DNA of 64,000 nt, taken from the NCBI GenBank assembly GCA_015178975.1, contig WHVD01000039.1, positions 558,001-622,000 of the forward strand, read 5' to 3'. The position numbers and the translations under genes are program-made. The notes beneath the pieces are model-generated. The model did not search any database and was not told where the DNA came from. It saw only the letters and a program-made list of their open reading frames with translations. Positions 31,770 through 44,467 of the stretch are shown here, one piece after another (within the stretch, counting starts at the first letter, position 1; the number at the start of each line of letters is the position of its first letter). Source of the DNA: Hysterangium stoloniferum. Taxonomy: Eukaryota > Basidiomycota > Agaricomycetes > Hysterangiales > Hysterangiaceae.

Positions 31770-34700
31770 CAACCCCGCAGACTCCGTGTGGGTTAGGGGT
31801 TGCATTGCCTCTCCGCGCATTCAAGAGTTCACTTGCCTCAATGCATCTGCTCTTTCACATTCTGATTCATTTTTCGTTAAACTTATGTCTAATATGATCC
31901 CGAAATTCGTTTTTTCAGCTCTCATAGATTCCGGCTCGACTCATTGTTTTTTAGATACAAAATTCACGCAAAAAAATTCTTTGTCAACTTATTCGATAAA
32001 TCCCATTGGCCTCTGCCTCTTCGATGGCACAAGTAATTCGGTTGTTACCCAAGCTTGTGATTTACCCATCAATTTCCCTTGTGGAACATCTCAATTGGTC
32101 ACTTTCTATGTGACCCAGTTAGACTCAAGTTGCTCGGTGGTCCTAGGACATAACTGGCTTACCCACTACAATCCGTTGATTGACTGGATAGCTAACAGTA
32201 TAACATTCCGGACTCCCGCGGTGACCGAGGAAACTGTGCCTGTCTCGGCCTCCACGGCACCCATGGCCTTCCCGGCACCTGCAGTCTCGAGGACTCCTGT
32301 GATCCCTACGGCACCTATAGCTTCCCCAGAACCCACGGCACCTCCGTCCATTTCTCTGATTAATGCTGCAGCTTTTATTAGGGCTTCAAAAATGGATGGG
32401 TCCCAGGTGTTCACTATCAACTTAAAAATTGATGAAGCAACTGGATGTTTTTCAACCCCGGTATCTGAATCTGAGCAAGCCGCTGACCTAGAAGGCATCC
32501 CGGAGAAATATCATGACTTCGTGGATGTTTTTAGCAAGCGGAAAGCTGACCGGCTTCCACCTCATAGAGAATACGACTTAAAAATTGATCTTGAAGATGG
32601 TGCCTAGCCACCCCTAGGACATATTTACCCACTTTCGTCCACGGAACTATCCGCAATCCGTGATTTCCTGGATGAACATTTGTCCATAGGTTTTATTCGA
32701 CCCTCAAAGTCTCCTTTTGGAGCACCTGTTCTCTTTGTCAGAAAAAAGGATGGATCCCTTCGACTATGTGTTGATTTTAGAGGACTCAATGCTGTCACCA
32801 AGAAGGATAAATATCCACTCCCACTTATATCTGACCTGCTCGATGCTCCGCGGAATGCCCGGATTTACACCAAAATAGATCTCAAGCACACCTATCATTT
32901 GGTCTGGATTGCTGTGGGCGACGAATGGAAAACCACTTTTAGAACCTGCTACGGGGCCTTCGAGTGGTTGGTCATCCCTTTTGGACTCACCAATGCTCCG
33001 TCTGTTTTTCAGCATTTTATCAACGACATTTTCTCCGACATGCTCGATGTATGCATCATTGTTTACTTGGATGACATTCTTATCTACTCCGAGAATCCCG
33101 CAGAACACGACAAACAAGTCCGTGAGGTTCTCCGGAGGCTCAGACAACATGGTTTATTCGCAAATGGTAAAAAATGTACTTTTGACACGGACTCCGTGGA
33201 ATACCTAGGTTTCATGATGGTACCCGATGGACTCCACATGGATGAAACTAAAGTACAAGTCATCAAAGATTGGCCCAAACCCTGAAAAGTTAAAGATATA
33301 CAATCCTTCCTCGGCTTTGCCAATTTTTACAGACGTTTTATCCATGGATATTCCAACATCACGGTACCCCTTACCCGTCTTACGTGTAAGGGTACTCCGT
33401 GGAATTTTAATGATAAGTGTCAAAAAGCTTTTAATCTTTTAAAAAATTCTTTTTCTACAGCTCCTATTCTGTCGCATTGGAAACCGGACTTCCCGCTCAT
33501 TGTTGAAATGGACGCCTCCGACTATGCACTTGGAGCCATTCTCTCTATCCAGGACTCTGACAGAGAAGTCCACCCCGTGGCTTTTCTGTCCCGGACTTTT
33601 ACTGGAGCAGAGCTCAACTATGACGTTCATGATAAAGAACTTCTGGCAATTTTTTCAGCTTTCAAAGCATGGCGACACTATTTGGAAGGTTCAGGAGCTC
33701 CTATTGACGTTGTAACAGATCACAAAAACCTGGAATACTTTTCTACCACAAAACTTTTGACCCACCGGCAGGCCTGCTGGTCTGAATATCTCTCTGCCTT
33801 CAACATGATTATCCGTTTTCGACCCGGCTGTCTCGGCGGCAAACCCGACGCTTTAACTAGACGATGGGACGTCTATCCTAAAGAGGGGAGCAACGACTAT
33901 GCAACGGTAAATCCGCACAACCTGAAACCTATTTTCACGAATCAACAGCTTACCGCATCGGTCCGCGCAACTTTCCTCGTCAATCCCATTGTCCGTGGAA
34001 TTATCATTATGGATATCGAGAAGTTACATCAAGATATTCTATCGGCAATTCCACTAGACCCAGTTACTAAAGCTCATCTGGACAATCCCATGGACCCCGA
34101 TCAACCTCGGTGGTCTCTTGATCAACATGGTTTCATTAGACTTGACGATCGCATCTATGTACCGGACTCCGACGGCCTCCGCCTCAGGATCCTTCAATAC
34201 AAACATGATCATCCACTCTCAGGACATTTTGGGTACAACAAAACTCTATCATTAATAAGAAGAGAATACACTTGGCCCGGACTCCGTGGATTCATTAAGC
34301 ACTATTGTAAATCTTGTACTACTTGTCCCCGCTCAAAATCTCAGCGACACAAGCCATACGGCCTTTTGAAACAACTCCGGGTACCGGAACACCCATGGAA
34401 TTCTATATCTATGGATTTCATTGAACACCTACTGGATTCCGAAGGCTTTTCTGCTATTCTAGTCGTTGTTGACAGATTCTCAAAACAAGGTATATTCATC
34501 CCTACTTATGATACAATTACGTCCGTGCAGTTAGCGGAACTTTTCATTATCCATGTATTTTCCAAGCACGGAGTTCCGTCCCACGTGACTTCCGATAGAG
34601 GATCAGAGTTCATGTCTCACTTCTTTAGATCCCTCAGAAAATCCTTGGACATGACATTACATTTCACGTCCAGACATCATCCGGAAGGTGACAGACAAAC

Positions 34701-35493
34701 CGAACGCGTCAACCAGACATTGGAACAATACCTCTGCGTATATTGCAACTACGAACAGGACAATTGGAAAACCTTGTTACCACTTGCAGAATTTGCTTAC
34801 AACAATGCACCCTCGGCCACTACTGGCATTTCCCCGTTCTTTGCAAATAAAGGATATAATCCAAATATTACAGTACATCCAGAACGAAATCTCGCCTCTG
34901 CTCGCGCTCAAGAGTTCACCATGGACCTCCACGAGCTTCACGAGGAACTCCAGACTGCAATATTGTCCGCCCAAGAGCAATACCAACATTCAGTGGACAA
35001 ACACCGGATCCCGCCACCCAACTTCAAGATTGGTGACCGTGTTTATGTCAAAGCTCAATTCTTCAGGACTACCCGTCCATCAAAGAAGCTTGCTGAAAAA
35101 TATTTAGGCCCGTTTGAAATTATTGCACAAGTAGGTTCAGTTTCTTGGACTCTACGGCTTCCGGATAGCATGTGCATGGTACACCCGGTATTTCATGTTT
35201 CTATGCTTGAACCTTGTACTGCTAACACTATCCCGGATCGCGTGCAATCTCTGCCTCCTCCTGTCATCATCGACGGAGAACCCGAGTTTGAAATCTCACA
35301 GATTTTAGATTCAAAAATTGATAAGCATCGACGCACTTGTAAGCTGCTTTACTTGGTCAAGTGGGCGGGTTACGAGGGCACCGATGAAGAGACCTTATGG
35401 GTTTTGGCCACGGAACTCGGTAATGCCACGGAAATCGTTACTGACTTTCATACAGCTTACCCGCTCAAACCTGGACCATTATCGTCTCTCTGA
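31770..35493 (+). pseudogene. Element B pol region
   Basis: Parts in order are: aspartic protease (ALIDSGSTHCFLD near 31,920-31,960); a linker rich in Pro, Ala and Thr; reverse transcriptase with VYLDDI near 33,060-33,080; RNase H (VEMDASDYALGA near 33,505, later HDKELLAIF); integrase with an H2C2 zinc region (near 34,205-34,340) and a catalytic core (MDFIEHLLDSEG and onward); GPY/F-like sequence near 35,090-35,130; and a C-terminal chromodomain (YLVKWAGYEGTDEET near 35,350-35,395). The chromodomain is thought to guide integration to marked chromatin. A small number of breaks are present, so it is not an intact gene. Confidence 0.9.
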
Positions 35494-35714
35494 CTGCACC
35501 CCGCAGACCCCGTGTTACGTTTGGACTCATTTTCATTATTCCCTGTCGCCCTATGTCTCTCTTTGCTTTTACAGGTTCTGACATGTCTTGTCAAGTCTTC
35601 AAGTGGATTCCCTGCAGACTTTGGCTTTGACTTTTAATTTTTATGTTTTTTCTTTCACGCTTTGCTTTTATGATTCAAATTATTTTTAATTCTATACTAC
35701 TTTTCAGTCTACAT

Positions 35715-36664
35715 TTATGGGACTGTGTTTTTCCCTGCCTCCTCAGCTACCTCTCCAGGAAGCTCCGCAATCTCCACGGCAACCCCCTCCTCATCTGACC
35801 CGGCATCCTCGGAACTCCCGATCTGCGGCTCTTCATAGACATAGCCACCATACTCCACCAGGAACTTCCAAAACTCCTCGCGGAGTCCGGACAGCTCCTT
35901 CACCACCACAATTTGGACCTTGTTGCTCTTCCAGAGCAGCTTGCTTTGGGCCTCGATGCCCTCGGCGATCCGTCCAAGGACCTCGTCCAACCCAGACAAC
36001 CCGTCCGTCCCGCTTATGTCTCACATCCCGGACCCCGTGGCCTGCTCATGCACAAGCGAGCACCTCGCCTTGAGGTGCACGCATTGGTAACATCCCGGAC
36101 CCCAGCTGGACTTTCGGTTGCATTCCGTGTTCCAGTCATTGCACCCGGAACACCGCAGCTCATTCCCCATTGGAAGACGGACTGGCACCGCCTTCCTTGC
36201 CTTCTGTTGATATGGTCAGTTTCCGTGGGTATCCCACGGACATGAGGCCTACCTTTTGGGGGCTCTCTGGCTCCCCCTCGGACTCCGACTCCACCTCTGT
36301 CGCTTTGCGCTGAAAATCACAAGTCAGTAAAGTTCGACAAGTGAAATTTGGAACTTACCTTTCCCACAACAATGGCAGCCCTCTCCGCAGCCAACCGGGC
36401 TTTCTCTGCAGCCACCCGGGCATTCTCTGCAGCCACTCGCACAGCCTCCTCCACCTCACGTTCCCTCTCCTTCGCGGCCTCTTCCTCCGCGGCCAATGCT
36501 TCCTGGTACTCTCTGTCCAGGGCCTCCTCGGCCTCCCTCGCCTCTCTCTCTGCTGCTTCACGAAGCTGGCGCTGCTCTTCTCGCCACGCCAACAATTGGG
36601 CCCACTCCAAGGCGCCTGATACGGAGAGCCCGTGGAGGGCCCTGCTGTAGGCATTGGCTTGCAT
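35715..36664 (-). pseudogene. Antisense accessory gene region of element B
   Basis: Coding signal on the strand opposite to pol has these parts. At 36,664-36,360 is an Ala/Glu/Arg-rich coiled coil (AEREAREAEEALDREYQEAL). Near 36,310-36,255 is a short acidic segment. At about 36,163-36,060 lies C-x2-C-x6-C-x9-C-x2-C-x6-C, the spacing of fungal Zn2Cys6 clusters. At 35,999-35,715 is a helical and acidic tail (LDEVLGRIAEGIEAQSKLLW). GT...AG sites lie between the parts. The same order occurs in element A, so this is a shared feature of the lineage and not chance. Its function is unknown. Confidence 0.55.
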
Positions 36665-36880
36665 GGTGTTGGTTTTGGTCCCATAGTGATGAAGATGGGG
36701 GTAATGAAGAAGAAGAAATTTCTATTTTTTCAAATTTTTATATAGGCTCGTTGCGTTTGAACCTTACCTTCCAGATCACATGACTCTTTGACACATACGT
36801 GTAACCGACATGACTTTTGACACATGCACGTAGCCAACAAGAACCTTATTTAGGTCTAGAGCCTCTTTGGGACTTCGGCA

Positions 36881-37734
36881 TAAAGGGAGGATACTGTTAC
36901 GACCCGACAATCCTGCCGGACTCCGGGCACTAACCCGTACGCCCCCACGCGCTACAAGCACCAATCGTCTGTTTATAGGATTTCCCGCCCGGACTCCATT
37001 ATGTCAAGACTCGTTACGTTCGACCTCATTACGACACATATCAGTCACCGGAATTCCCCCGGACTCCATCTCTGTCTATGTCCGTCTTCGTCCCACGCAT
37101 CAGTCACCGGTCCCTGCTTAGAATCCCGTCACCGCTCTAATCGAGCCCCGTTCCCGTTTTAGTCAAATGACCTGTCACAATTTAGGACTCCGCTCCCGCT
37201 CCATTTCCCGTTATGGGTTATGCTTTGTAACGATTCGGACTCCGCTCCGTTCCATTCCGTTCCTAACACCAATTTGGTGTTTACTATTCCCGTTTTATGT
37301 TTTGTTAGTTTTGTTTCATTATTACTGGATTTGGTATGTCATGCATTCCACGGTCTATATAAACTGGCAGATGTTGTACATACAATCCAGTCAGAAAATT
37401 AGCTTAGATTCTCCCCAGTAATCTAATAATATTTTCCACTCTAAAACCTTACTCGATTCACATCGCTTGCACTAGTCAGAGCCCACGGGCTCCAGCGCAT
37501 CTATCTCTCTCAACCAACTCGACTCACGACCCATGACCTCCGACGTACGACCCACGACCCCCGACTTACAACCTACGACCCACGAACCCCGCCCGGACTC
37601 CCCGGGATCCCCGTCCATCTGTTTGAAATTGGACAACACAATCTAGCGAGGGCGCAGCCTATAAGCTGAAGCCAAGCCCTACCGGATATCCCGCGGGTTT
37701 CTCTGGAAACCCGGCCTGAGTGTGTATCCTAACA
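36881..37734 (+). repeat. Polypurine tract and 3' LTR of element B
   Basis: The purine run AAAGGGAGGATAC ends at 36,894 and the LTR follows from 36,895 to 37,734. The tract resembles that of element A, including the terminal GGATAC/GGGATAC. Confidence 0.93.
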
Positions 37735-38228
37735 AAACCTCAGGATAGGTTCAGGATGTTGGCTTCAGCTTATGTGCTGCATCTCTATGCAAATGCTCAG
37801 AATGTCCTTAATTTCAGAGATGGGCTTTATGCTGGAAGAGTATGGATATTCAGAGTTCTGAAGAGTTCCAAATATTGAGTGTATAGGAAGAAGGAAGGAA
37901 GGAATAAGAAACTAAGTCGATATCAGATCCTAAGGTAAAGTACAAATTCACAGAAACTCCTATAAGTTCTTTCATTATTGTACTACAAACTAGGATCATA
38001 ATAAGATGGATTTAGGTGAGTATTCCGAAACAGGAATACAACAAGCAAATGAGTGAATACTTGTCGACTGAAAGTTACCAAATGTGGAACAAGGATGAGG
38101 TCCAGAAGTATGGGAACTATAAATGTTCTGTAGTCAGAAGTTGGGTCAGATATTGAGATGGAAAGTCACTCAGGGTGGAAAGTCAGATAATTATGGAAGA
38201 TTGGAGTATCTGGGAACAGGTCATAACA

Positions 38229-39875
38229 ATTTTACATCTTTATTACTCCTCATATGTACATATATACCATTATCATATGCCTTATTATTATTATTGATTT
38301 CAAAATAATATATTTAATTGCAAAGATCCCTGCTACTTAATTTAAATCCAAATAGTAATCTTAATATTCTTGTTCAAAGGTACCTGTGCACAACAGCCTA
38401 AATCAGCCAATGCTTAAATTTTCAAATTCATTGATCAATATATTTATGCCATAAAATACCTGCCCAATATTCAAATTAAGGGTGTTTTCTAACCATTACA
38501 GAAATAAGTATAGCCCGAAAAGTCCAGTTGATCTCATGGCACAAAGGAACCTTTGTCCCCTGAAACCACAATATACCCACATTGAATTCCCTTTCATTGT
38601 CCCTGCCTATATTGTAAGAATTAAGGCAGGGAGGTATACGTCGGTATAGTGGATGCGAACAAAGAACGCTAGTATTAGTAAGCAACTGTACAGTACTACA
38701 AAACGTGTAAATATCAGTACAATCACTAGTTTCTGAAAGGTTAAATTATAATCTAAAATCAACATATTCAACATATATATCCAAACAAGAACACTTCCAG
38801 ACAGTAACTTAGCCTCTACCTCCGTGATCACTGCTGAAGCGCCACCAAGCCCTCTAAAGTAGAGGGAAGAGCATATCCCTGAGTTACCTGTTTGAAAGAG
38901 GTCCCGAAAGCACAAAAAAATGAGGATACTCCGAAGTTGTAGATACATGGGTTCGTCCGTTACGTGAGAGAAATAAATTCTCACTATATATTAGTTTTTA
39001 ATATTACAGATTTTTACTTAAAAAACTATATTTCTCAAACCCATAAGGCAGATAAATACTTCCTAAATATATAACTACATCTCAGTTAAAGCATTGAAGC
39101 CGCTCGCTTTAAATATATAGATGAATAATCTTCTTATTTTTTGAAAATGACGAAAGCAAGCATTGTGTTAATTAACCTGGCTCTCTTCCTCCCATTTAAT
39201 GTTTCGCAACATGTCAATTTGTCGATTAAACGCTTTAGATAAAATGTATTACAGATAATTATTGCGTCAGCTACAAGTTGAAGAAATTTTACAGGCCCTC
39301 CGACCGTAGTCATAGTTAGCTATCGCGCACCATAGGTTAACACAAAAGAGGAAATTTTACGGTTCTAATTGGTGCAGCTCTCTATTAAGGCTTGATTCAT
39401 CGAATTTGGTGGAACAGAAGTATGGCGACATTATTTATGTCGTGTTCCGCAATCGGATCCATATGCTTCTTGCTTATCAATAAGATAGTGTTAGACGCCA
39501 CGATCCTCCCACAGTGCGACCTCAAGGGCAGAACATTCGCAGTACTGTTGAATATCTAGCAAACCAAGCGATCTTCGTACGTTTATTATCTCGATCTTGC
39601 CTCGCAGCCAGCTACTTACCATTGAGCCCGACGTCATACTCCATTATATTTTACAGTTTGTTATCCCCTTGCATGGCTATTTATACTTTTTATTTAGTTG
39701 TTTCCCGGTAGATCTAGAAGTGACCTCTTCGGAAACCCGACGGGAACAAAGAGAAACCATCTCGTCGAAGACCTGGCAGGAGCATATATCACTGTGGCTA
39801 GCCTGTCGAATTACAGCCCATAGTATCATAAATTCCTACTTTTGCGTCTTAATCCGTTTTCATTCGACCTCTAAC
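38229..39875. other. Transition from repeats to host DNA, no gene recognised
   Basis: An AT-rich stretch with minus-strand open frames at 38,476-38,984 that I cannot support. A segment AGTAAGCAACTGTACAGTAC near 38,678-38,698 resembles the palindrome at 7,026. From about 39,150 the sequence looks like host intergenic DNA and leads into the promoter of the next gene. Confidence 0.4.
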
Positions 39876-41632
39876 ATGCCACCAAATTTTCCCGCCTTAA
39901 AGATCTTGATTGTCGGAGGGGGGATGGGAGGGCTTTCTGCAGCACTGTCGCTGTCTCAGCGCGGATTCACTAACATAACGGTTTTTGAATCATCATCTAG
40001 ACTGGCGGACGTGGGAGCAGGCCTCAATGTTACTCCAAATCTATCGCGGCTATTAGACCGCTGGAACGTTCTAGATATAGTCAAGCAAGAAGGCGTAGCA
40101 TTGGAAGGGGCTAACATATACAGTATGTACTCAAACTTAATGTTTCTGAGTGTTTACGTATACTTACCACTCAGCCAGAGGCTCGCACGGACGAGACGCT
40201 TTCTAGAGTGAAGTATAGCTATGCGGAAAAGGAATTCGGGCACCCATTAATTGTATGATGTACTGACAGCCTGATTGATCATTGCAGTAATGAAAAATAA
40301 CCCCTTTTAGGTTGCTCATCGTTCCACCCTCCAGCAAGCGTTATTCGTCGGTTGCGAGCGTTCGGGCGTGGTTCAATTTCAGCTTAATACGCCTGTCTTG
40401 GACGTTGATTTTGAACAAGCACGTGTCAAAATACGGTGTATGGAAGACGACGAGTATCTGGAAGAATGGATCGATGGAGATGTGGTGATCGCTGCCGATG
40501 GAATCAAAAGCTTCATAAGAGCTGCCATGTTAGCTAGACTAGGGATCCAAGATGAAGGTTTTGTACACTTTAGTATTAATATTACTAGAGTACTTACAAT
40601 AATGCAAATTTCAGTCGAGGACACTGGTCAAGCAGCTTACCGAATTTTATTGCGACGTGCACAAGTATTGGAGCACCCTGAGTTATTGGAATTGCTCGAC
40701 AGCAATGAGACACACAGATGGATAGGCCACCAACGGCTAATAATGGTATATCCTGGTCGCTGTTGTCCACCTTGTTCGTGAAACACTAATATTCGAAAAT
40801 GTCTGGGCGATAGTCGTACCCCATCTCATCCCATAAAATATATAATATCTCAACTGCACATCCAGATACCAATTTCGCCGAGTCACCTGGCACTTCGTGG
40901 ACAACTCGTGGAGCAAAGTCCAAAATGCTTGAGATATACAAGGACTTCTGTCCCCGCGTCCAGGCATTATTAAAGCTTGTCCCGGATGGTGACATCTGCG
41001 AATGGAAATTGAGAGTGCACCAGCCATTGCCCACATGGGTTGACGGTCGAGTTGCTCTCCTTGGGGATGCCTGTCACCCCGCGTTGCCACACCTTGGTCA
41101 GGTTGGTGTCGTAATTTCCAGCATTTAATAACCAAACTAAATGTTTGGGCATGGTATTGGTCACTTCATATGTACAGGGTGCCGCACAGGCAATAGAGGA
41201 CAGCGCAGTCCTAGCCATCGCGCTTTCGCAAATACATCATGAGGGAGAGATAAATAAGGCACTTCGAATATACCAGGCGGGTGTATCGCTCACTAATCGT
41301 CAAAGTTCGTTTGACATAGAACTTTACATACTCTAGTCTCTCAGAAAGGATCGGACAGAAGACTGTATCGCTCGCGCAGCCGCCAACGGCCGAGAGCTGC
41401 ATCTTTCGGATGAGGACGCAAAGGATAGAGATCGCCGATTCAGAGAAGCCAACAAGGAAGGGGGTGAAAATCCCGATAAATCAGCGGACAAGTTAAGCAA
41501 TCGTTCCGCGACCAAGATGTGCATCTGACGACCTTTTGGTATTTCAGGCAGACACAGGAGCTTCTATTTGGCCATGATTGTGAAGAAGACGCATTCAAGC
41601 GTTGGGGTGAATTTTGGAGTGTGCAATTTTGA
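39876..41632 (+). CDS. FAD-dependent aromatic-ring monooxygenase (salicylate hydroxylase-like)
   Basis: Eight exons are inferred: 39,876-40,122; 40,179-40,252; 40,311-40,557; 40,615-40,745; 40,814-41,101; 41,178-41,282; 41,337-41,491; 41,548-41,632. All phases agree and give 443 residues, the usual size of this class A flavoprotein family. The N-terminus holds the FAD-binding fold (ILIVGGGMGGLSAALSLSQR, residues ~10-29), the middle the DG motif (VVIAADGIKS), and the C-terminal half the second FAD site (VALLGDACHPALPHLGQGAA). Such enzymes use NAD(P)H and oxygen to hydroxylate aromatic acids. The exact substrate cannot be told from sequence. No stops were seen; the gene looks intact. It is the first host gene right of the repeats. 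Confidence 0.85.
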
Positions 41633-42077
41633 ATCTGAATCTGTAAGCACAGCATTAACCAAATGATGTGTATGACAATTATTCGACCCAAGGCTAATTT
41701 CTACAGAACAAACCATTTCTCGGTCTGTGTTCGGTTGCTACTGGTTGTTCTTGGAGAATGTATAAGAAAGATATGATAATAAGAAAGGAAAGGAAGGAAC
41801 ACATAACATGAATTATATTGAATGATCCCTGATAGATACAAAGGAATAATAAATAATCCACATCTTATATATCAGCTTGCGTTAACAAATCCATAGTCTA
41901 ATGACTTCGCTGGTATCCATTAAAGCGGCGCTTCGGAATCTTCAGGGGACTCCGCTTCTTGTCCCGTAACTTCATTCACTTAGCCGCCTCGACCTTGATG
42001 GAGAAGAAATCCATTTTCAACTGACGTCTATTTGCCTATTATAGCGTTTGGAGTAATACTTGTCGTATCTTCTCGCT
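41633..42077. other. Intergenic, nothing recognised
   Basis: An AT-rich spacer between the monooxygenase and the next gene, with purine runs near 41,760-41,810. No feature could be assigned. Confidence 0.4.
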
Positions 42078-42479
42078 ATGACTCACTCCTTTCGCTTTGG
42101 CTGTCAATCTCCAATCAACTTAGCTACAGGGAACGATCACTCATTTTCGGAACCTCCCATATCTACAGGGGATGTCAATTCTTCTGTTTTATCATCTTCA
42201 GCTGAACCACAGAGATTAGAGAGTGATGAAACGATACCTCCTTTGCAATTGGACGACATACAGAGTGCGATTCCGCTGGGTGAAGCAACATTGAGCGATG
42301 AAAGTGATTATATGCGCGCCGTGCACCGCTTTAAGCTCTTACTGAGTGTTTTCGGCCTCTTAATAGTCACTGCAACTGTCGCATTTCCTCATGACGTGGT
42401 ACCTGGCTCTCCGCAAGGCAAGCTCAATGATATCACGTTGTTCGCCAGCTTCACAGAGGCTGTTCAGTGCCCGCTGTAA
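42078..42479 (+). CDS. Putative membrane protein, first exon or fragment
   Basis: A Ser-rich leader is followed by FKLLLSVFGLLIVTATVAF, one membrane segment at about residues 93-111, and then KLNDITLFASFTEAV. The frame closes at 42,479, but the neighbouring frame continues with a plausible YHDVKNAYVPL ending near 42,525 and a GTAAGT-like donor at 42,516. So either there is a frameshift, or an intron I did not resolve. It may be the first part of the gene starting at 42,752, which also encodes a membrane protein. I do not recognise the family. Confidence 0.4.
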   Translation: MTHSFRFGCQSPINLATGNDHSFSEPPISTGDVNSSVLSSSAEPQRLESDETIPPLQLDDIQSAIPLGEATLSDESDYMRAVHRFKLLLSVFGLLIVTATVAFPHDVVPGSPQGKLNDITLFASFTEAVQCPL

Positions 42480-42751
42480 CTATCACGACGTCAAAAACGC
42501 ATATGTCCCATTGTAAGTGCAAACCACTGATTTTCACGTCCATGGATTATACGCCACGAAGCGCAACTTGATAGTGCTACCTCGCTTAATCATATGACAT
42601 CTCCAGAATGTCCGTGATAGTTCCTAATATTCCGCAATCTAATTACTAATGCCATTTTCAAGCTATCTCGAACACGGTTCCTCTCCCTCAAGATCAGACT
42701 CTACATCCTTGTGAGCCATGACACTGCGGTGCTATTCTATCATTCTAATTT

Positions 42752-44441
42752 ATGGATTATTTCCACCAAGCATCTTCTAAAGCGTCCTCGGCACTCAGCG
42801 AAGGCGATCAACTGACGGCATTGCCTGCGTCGTTCTCTGTTCCACGTACGTTTGGGTTCACCAGGAATGTTTCAGATCCGACAGGTCTTCCCACTCAAGA
42901 TTCTTTTGCATCTTCTATAACTGGTTACCCAAGGATCCGTTCCGGAGATTCAGAACAGTCATTGAATATCAAACCGCGTGGCGACCTGCTGCCAAAGCGT
43001 GTTTCGTTCGATAACGATCGCCTTTCTTTCTCATCTTCTTTGCATAATATCAAAAATGGTAGGCTGAATTCATTCTTCGGGTGAACTGCCTCATTAATAC
43101 TCAACAGTCTTTACGGCAACACCGCACTCTCTACCCCTTGGCAAGGCGGATGACCTCCCTTCTTGCGCAAACCCTAAGTCATCCCCTCCCCGTATCCGCT
43201 CGCCGTCCCCGCTACGTAACTTCATACGACATAGAATATCTCGAGAAGAACCCTTTGCGCCTGTTGACCCCTATCGTCTGAACGAATGTCTTCCTTCTCA
43301 AACACTATGGCATATTGCTTCCCATGTCTTTCGTCAAGCTTATCGGCATTTACTTTTGCGCATCCCATCTATATACTTCACGCGAGTTAGTCGTGTCTTT
43401 TCGGACGCGGAACTAAGTCGTCCGGAGGTACAACGTATGATTGAGGGAAGAAATAAAGGCGAGGAATTCCGATGGCCTGCTGATCACGAATGGGTCGCAC
43501 CCAACGTAAGCCCCGCGATGATCAGGTTCAAGGAGAGCTGGGAGACATTCGTCGAGAGTGTTTTAAAAGAATGGAAGACACTAAACGTTGTGAGCGCACT
43601 GCTTTTGACGTCAGTAGCTCAATTGCGTAGGGTTTTAGAAATGCTGATCAGCCTGGCCACCCATATAGCGCAATACTCGCAATACTTCAAATAGAAGCCG
43701 CGGCCACGGCCTTGATTATGCGTACAAGCGCATCACTATCTCTAATATGTGCCCTGATGAGTCTAGTCTATGGTTGTGTGTATATTCTGCGTTTTGGGAC
43801 AATGAAGAGTATGTACCGGGCATTTAAATGGGCAGAGGTTCGCTCCAAAATGATCACTTGCACGTGCTCACCAAGTTCAATTCGTTCAACAGGAAGCTCA
43901 GCAGACTACATCTATCCTTTGGAATGTCTGGGTCCTCTTGGCTATGCCCGCTGTCTGGATATCATGGTCCATGGTCTTCTTCTGCATTGCTATACTCGAT
44001 TTCGTCTGGGATCAACCTTTCTCACCACCACCGCCTTTAGACGACGTTTTTATCGTCAATACATCTAAAACTTCTCTGTCACGCAAGACGCTCGCGAAGT
44101 TGATTCCTCGGAGGGATCTTCCAGCCTTGACACCTCGCATACTTATTTCTTTTGTTTTTCTATTGGGCCTATTTTACTTTATTCTTGTTATTAGAACTTT
44201 CCGTAGATGGAGAGATCCAGGGGTATCACAGGATGTACGAGAAAGTATGGAGAGCGGGCATTGGACTACCAGATCGCCGAGCCCTCCAGGTTGTGAAGCT
44301 AACAATACTAAACTAACTCGTGAATCGCGTTTTAATCGGAAAAGTACGGGAGAACATAAGAGTGATGGTGTTGGAGAGCGCGGGAAGACAAGAAGTGAGA
44401 AGAAATCAAGAAGGACGCGTTCAGCTGATTCTGGGGTATGA
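42752..44441 (+). CDS. Multi-pass membrane protein, unknown function
   Basis: Four exons are inferred (42,752-43,058; 43,108-43,613; 43,652-43,837; 43,905-44,441), in phase, giving 511 residues. A Ser/Pro-rich N-terminal half leads to a soluble block (RIPSIYFTRVSRVFSDAEL, then LKEWKTLNVVSALLLTS) and membrane segments near residues 275-320 (two, LSLICALMSLVYGCVYILRF), 345-370 (WNVWVLLAMPAVWISWSMVF) and 415-435 (ILISFVFLLGLFYFILVI). The tail is basic and Ser/Arg-rich. The block WKTLNVVSALLL recalls a common basidiomycete membrane family with no assigned role. The start is the first Met of the open exon; an upstream exon at 42,078 is possible. Confidence 0.65.
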
Positions 44442-44467
44442 TCGTATACATTCATTATAAACTTTTT

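Larger units (their letters stand above)
29600..37734 (+). mobile_element. Ty3/gypsy chromodomain LTR retrotransposon, family B (nearly whole)
   Basis: This 8,135-bp element has 840-bp LTRs and an exact duplication AAACC at 29,595-29,599 and 37,735-37,739. It has gag, then pol (protease, reverse transcriptase, RNase H, integrase, chromodomain), then an antisense accessory region, then the 3' LTR. It looks close to whole with only a few breaks. The two LTRs differ by roughly 3% by eye, so it is far younger than element A. Its CG content is high compared with the decayed DNA to the left. Confidence 0.95.
29535..38228 (-). mobile_element. Solo LTR, family C, split by element B
   Basis: The left part is 29,535-29,599 (TGTTAAG...) and the right part 37,735-38,228 (...GTCATAACA). 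Together they follow the order of the family C LTR at 3,879-5,026 without its long tandem arrays. Flanks AATTT and ATTTT fit a worn target duplication. Element B landed about 65 bp from one end, leaving AAACC on both sides. Confidence 0.75.

Noticed and set aside
38476-38984. Minus-strand frames between element B and the host genes
   Set aside because: No recognisable motif, AT-rich, and no supporting splice structure.
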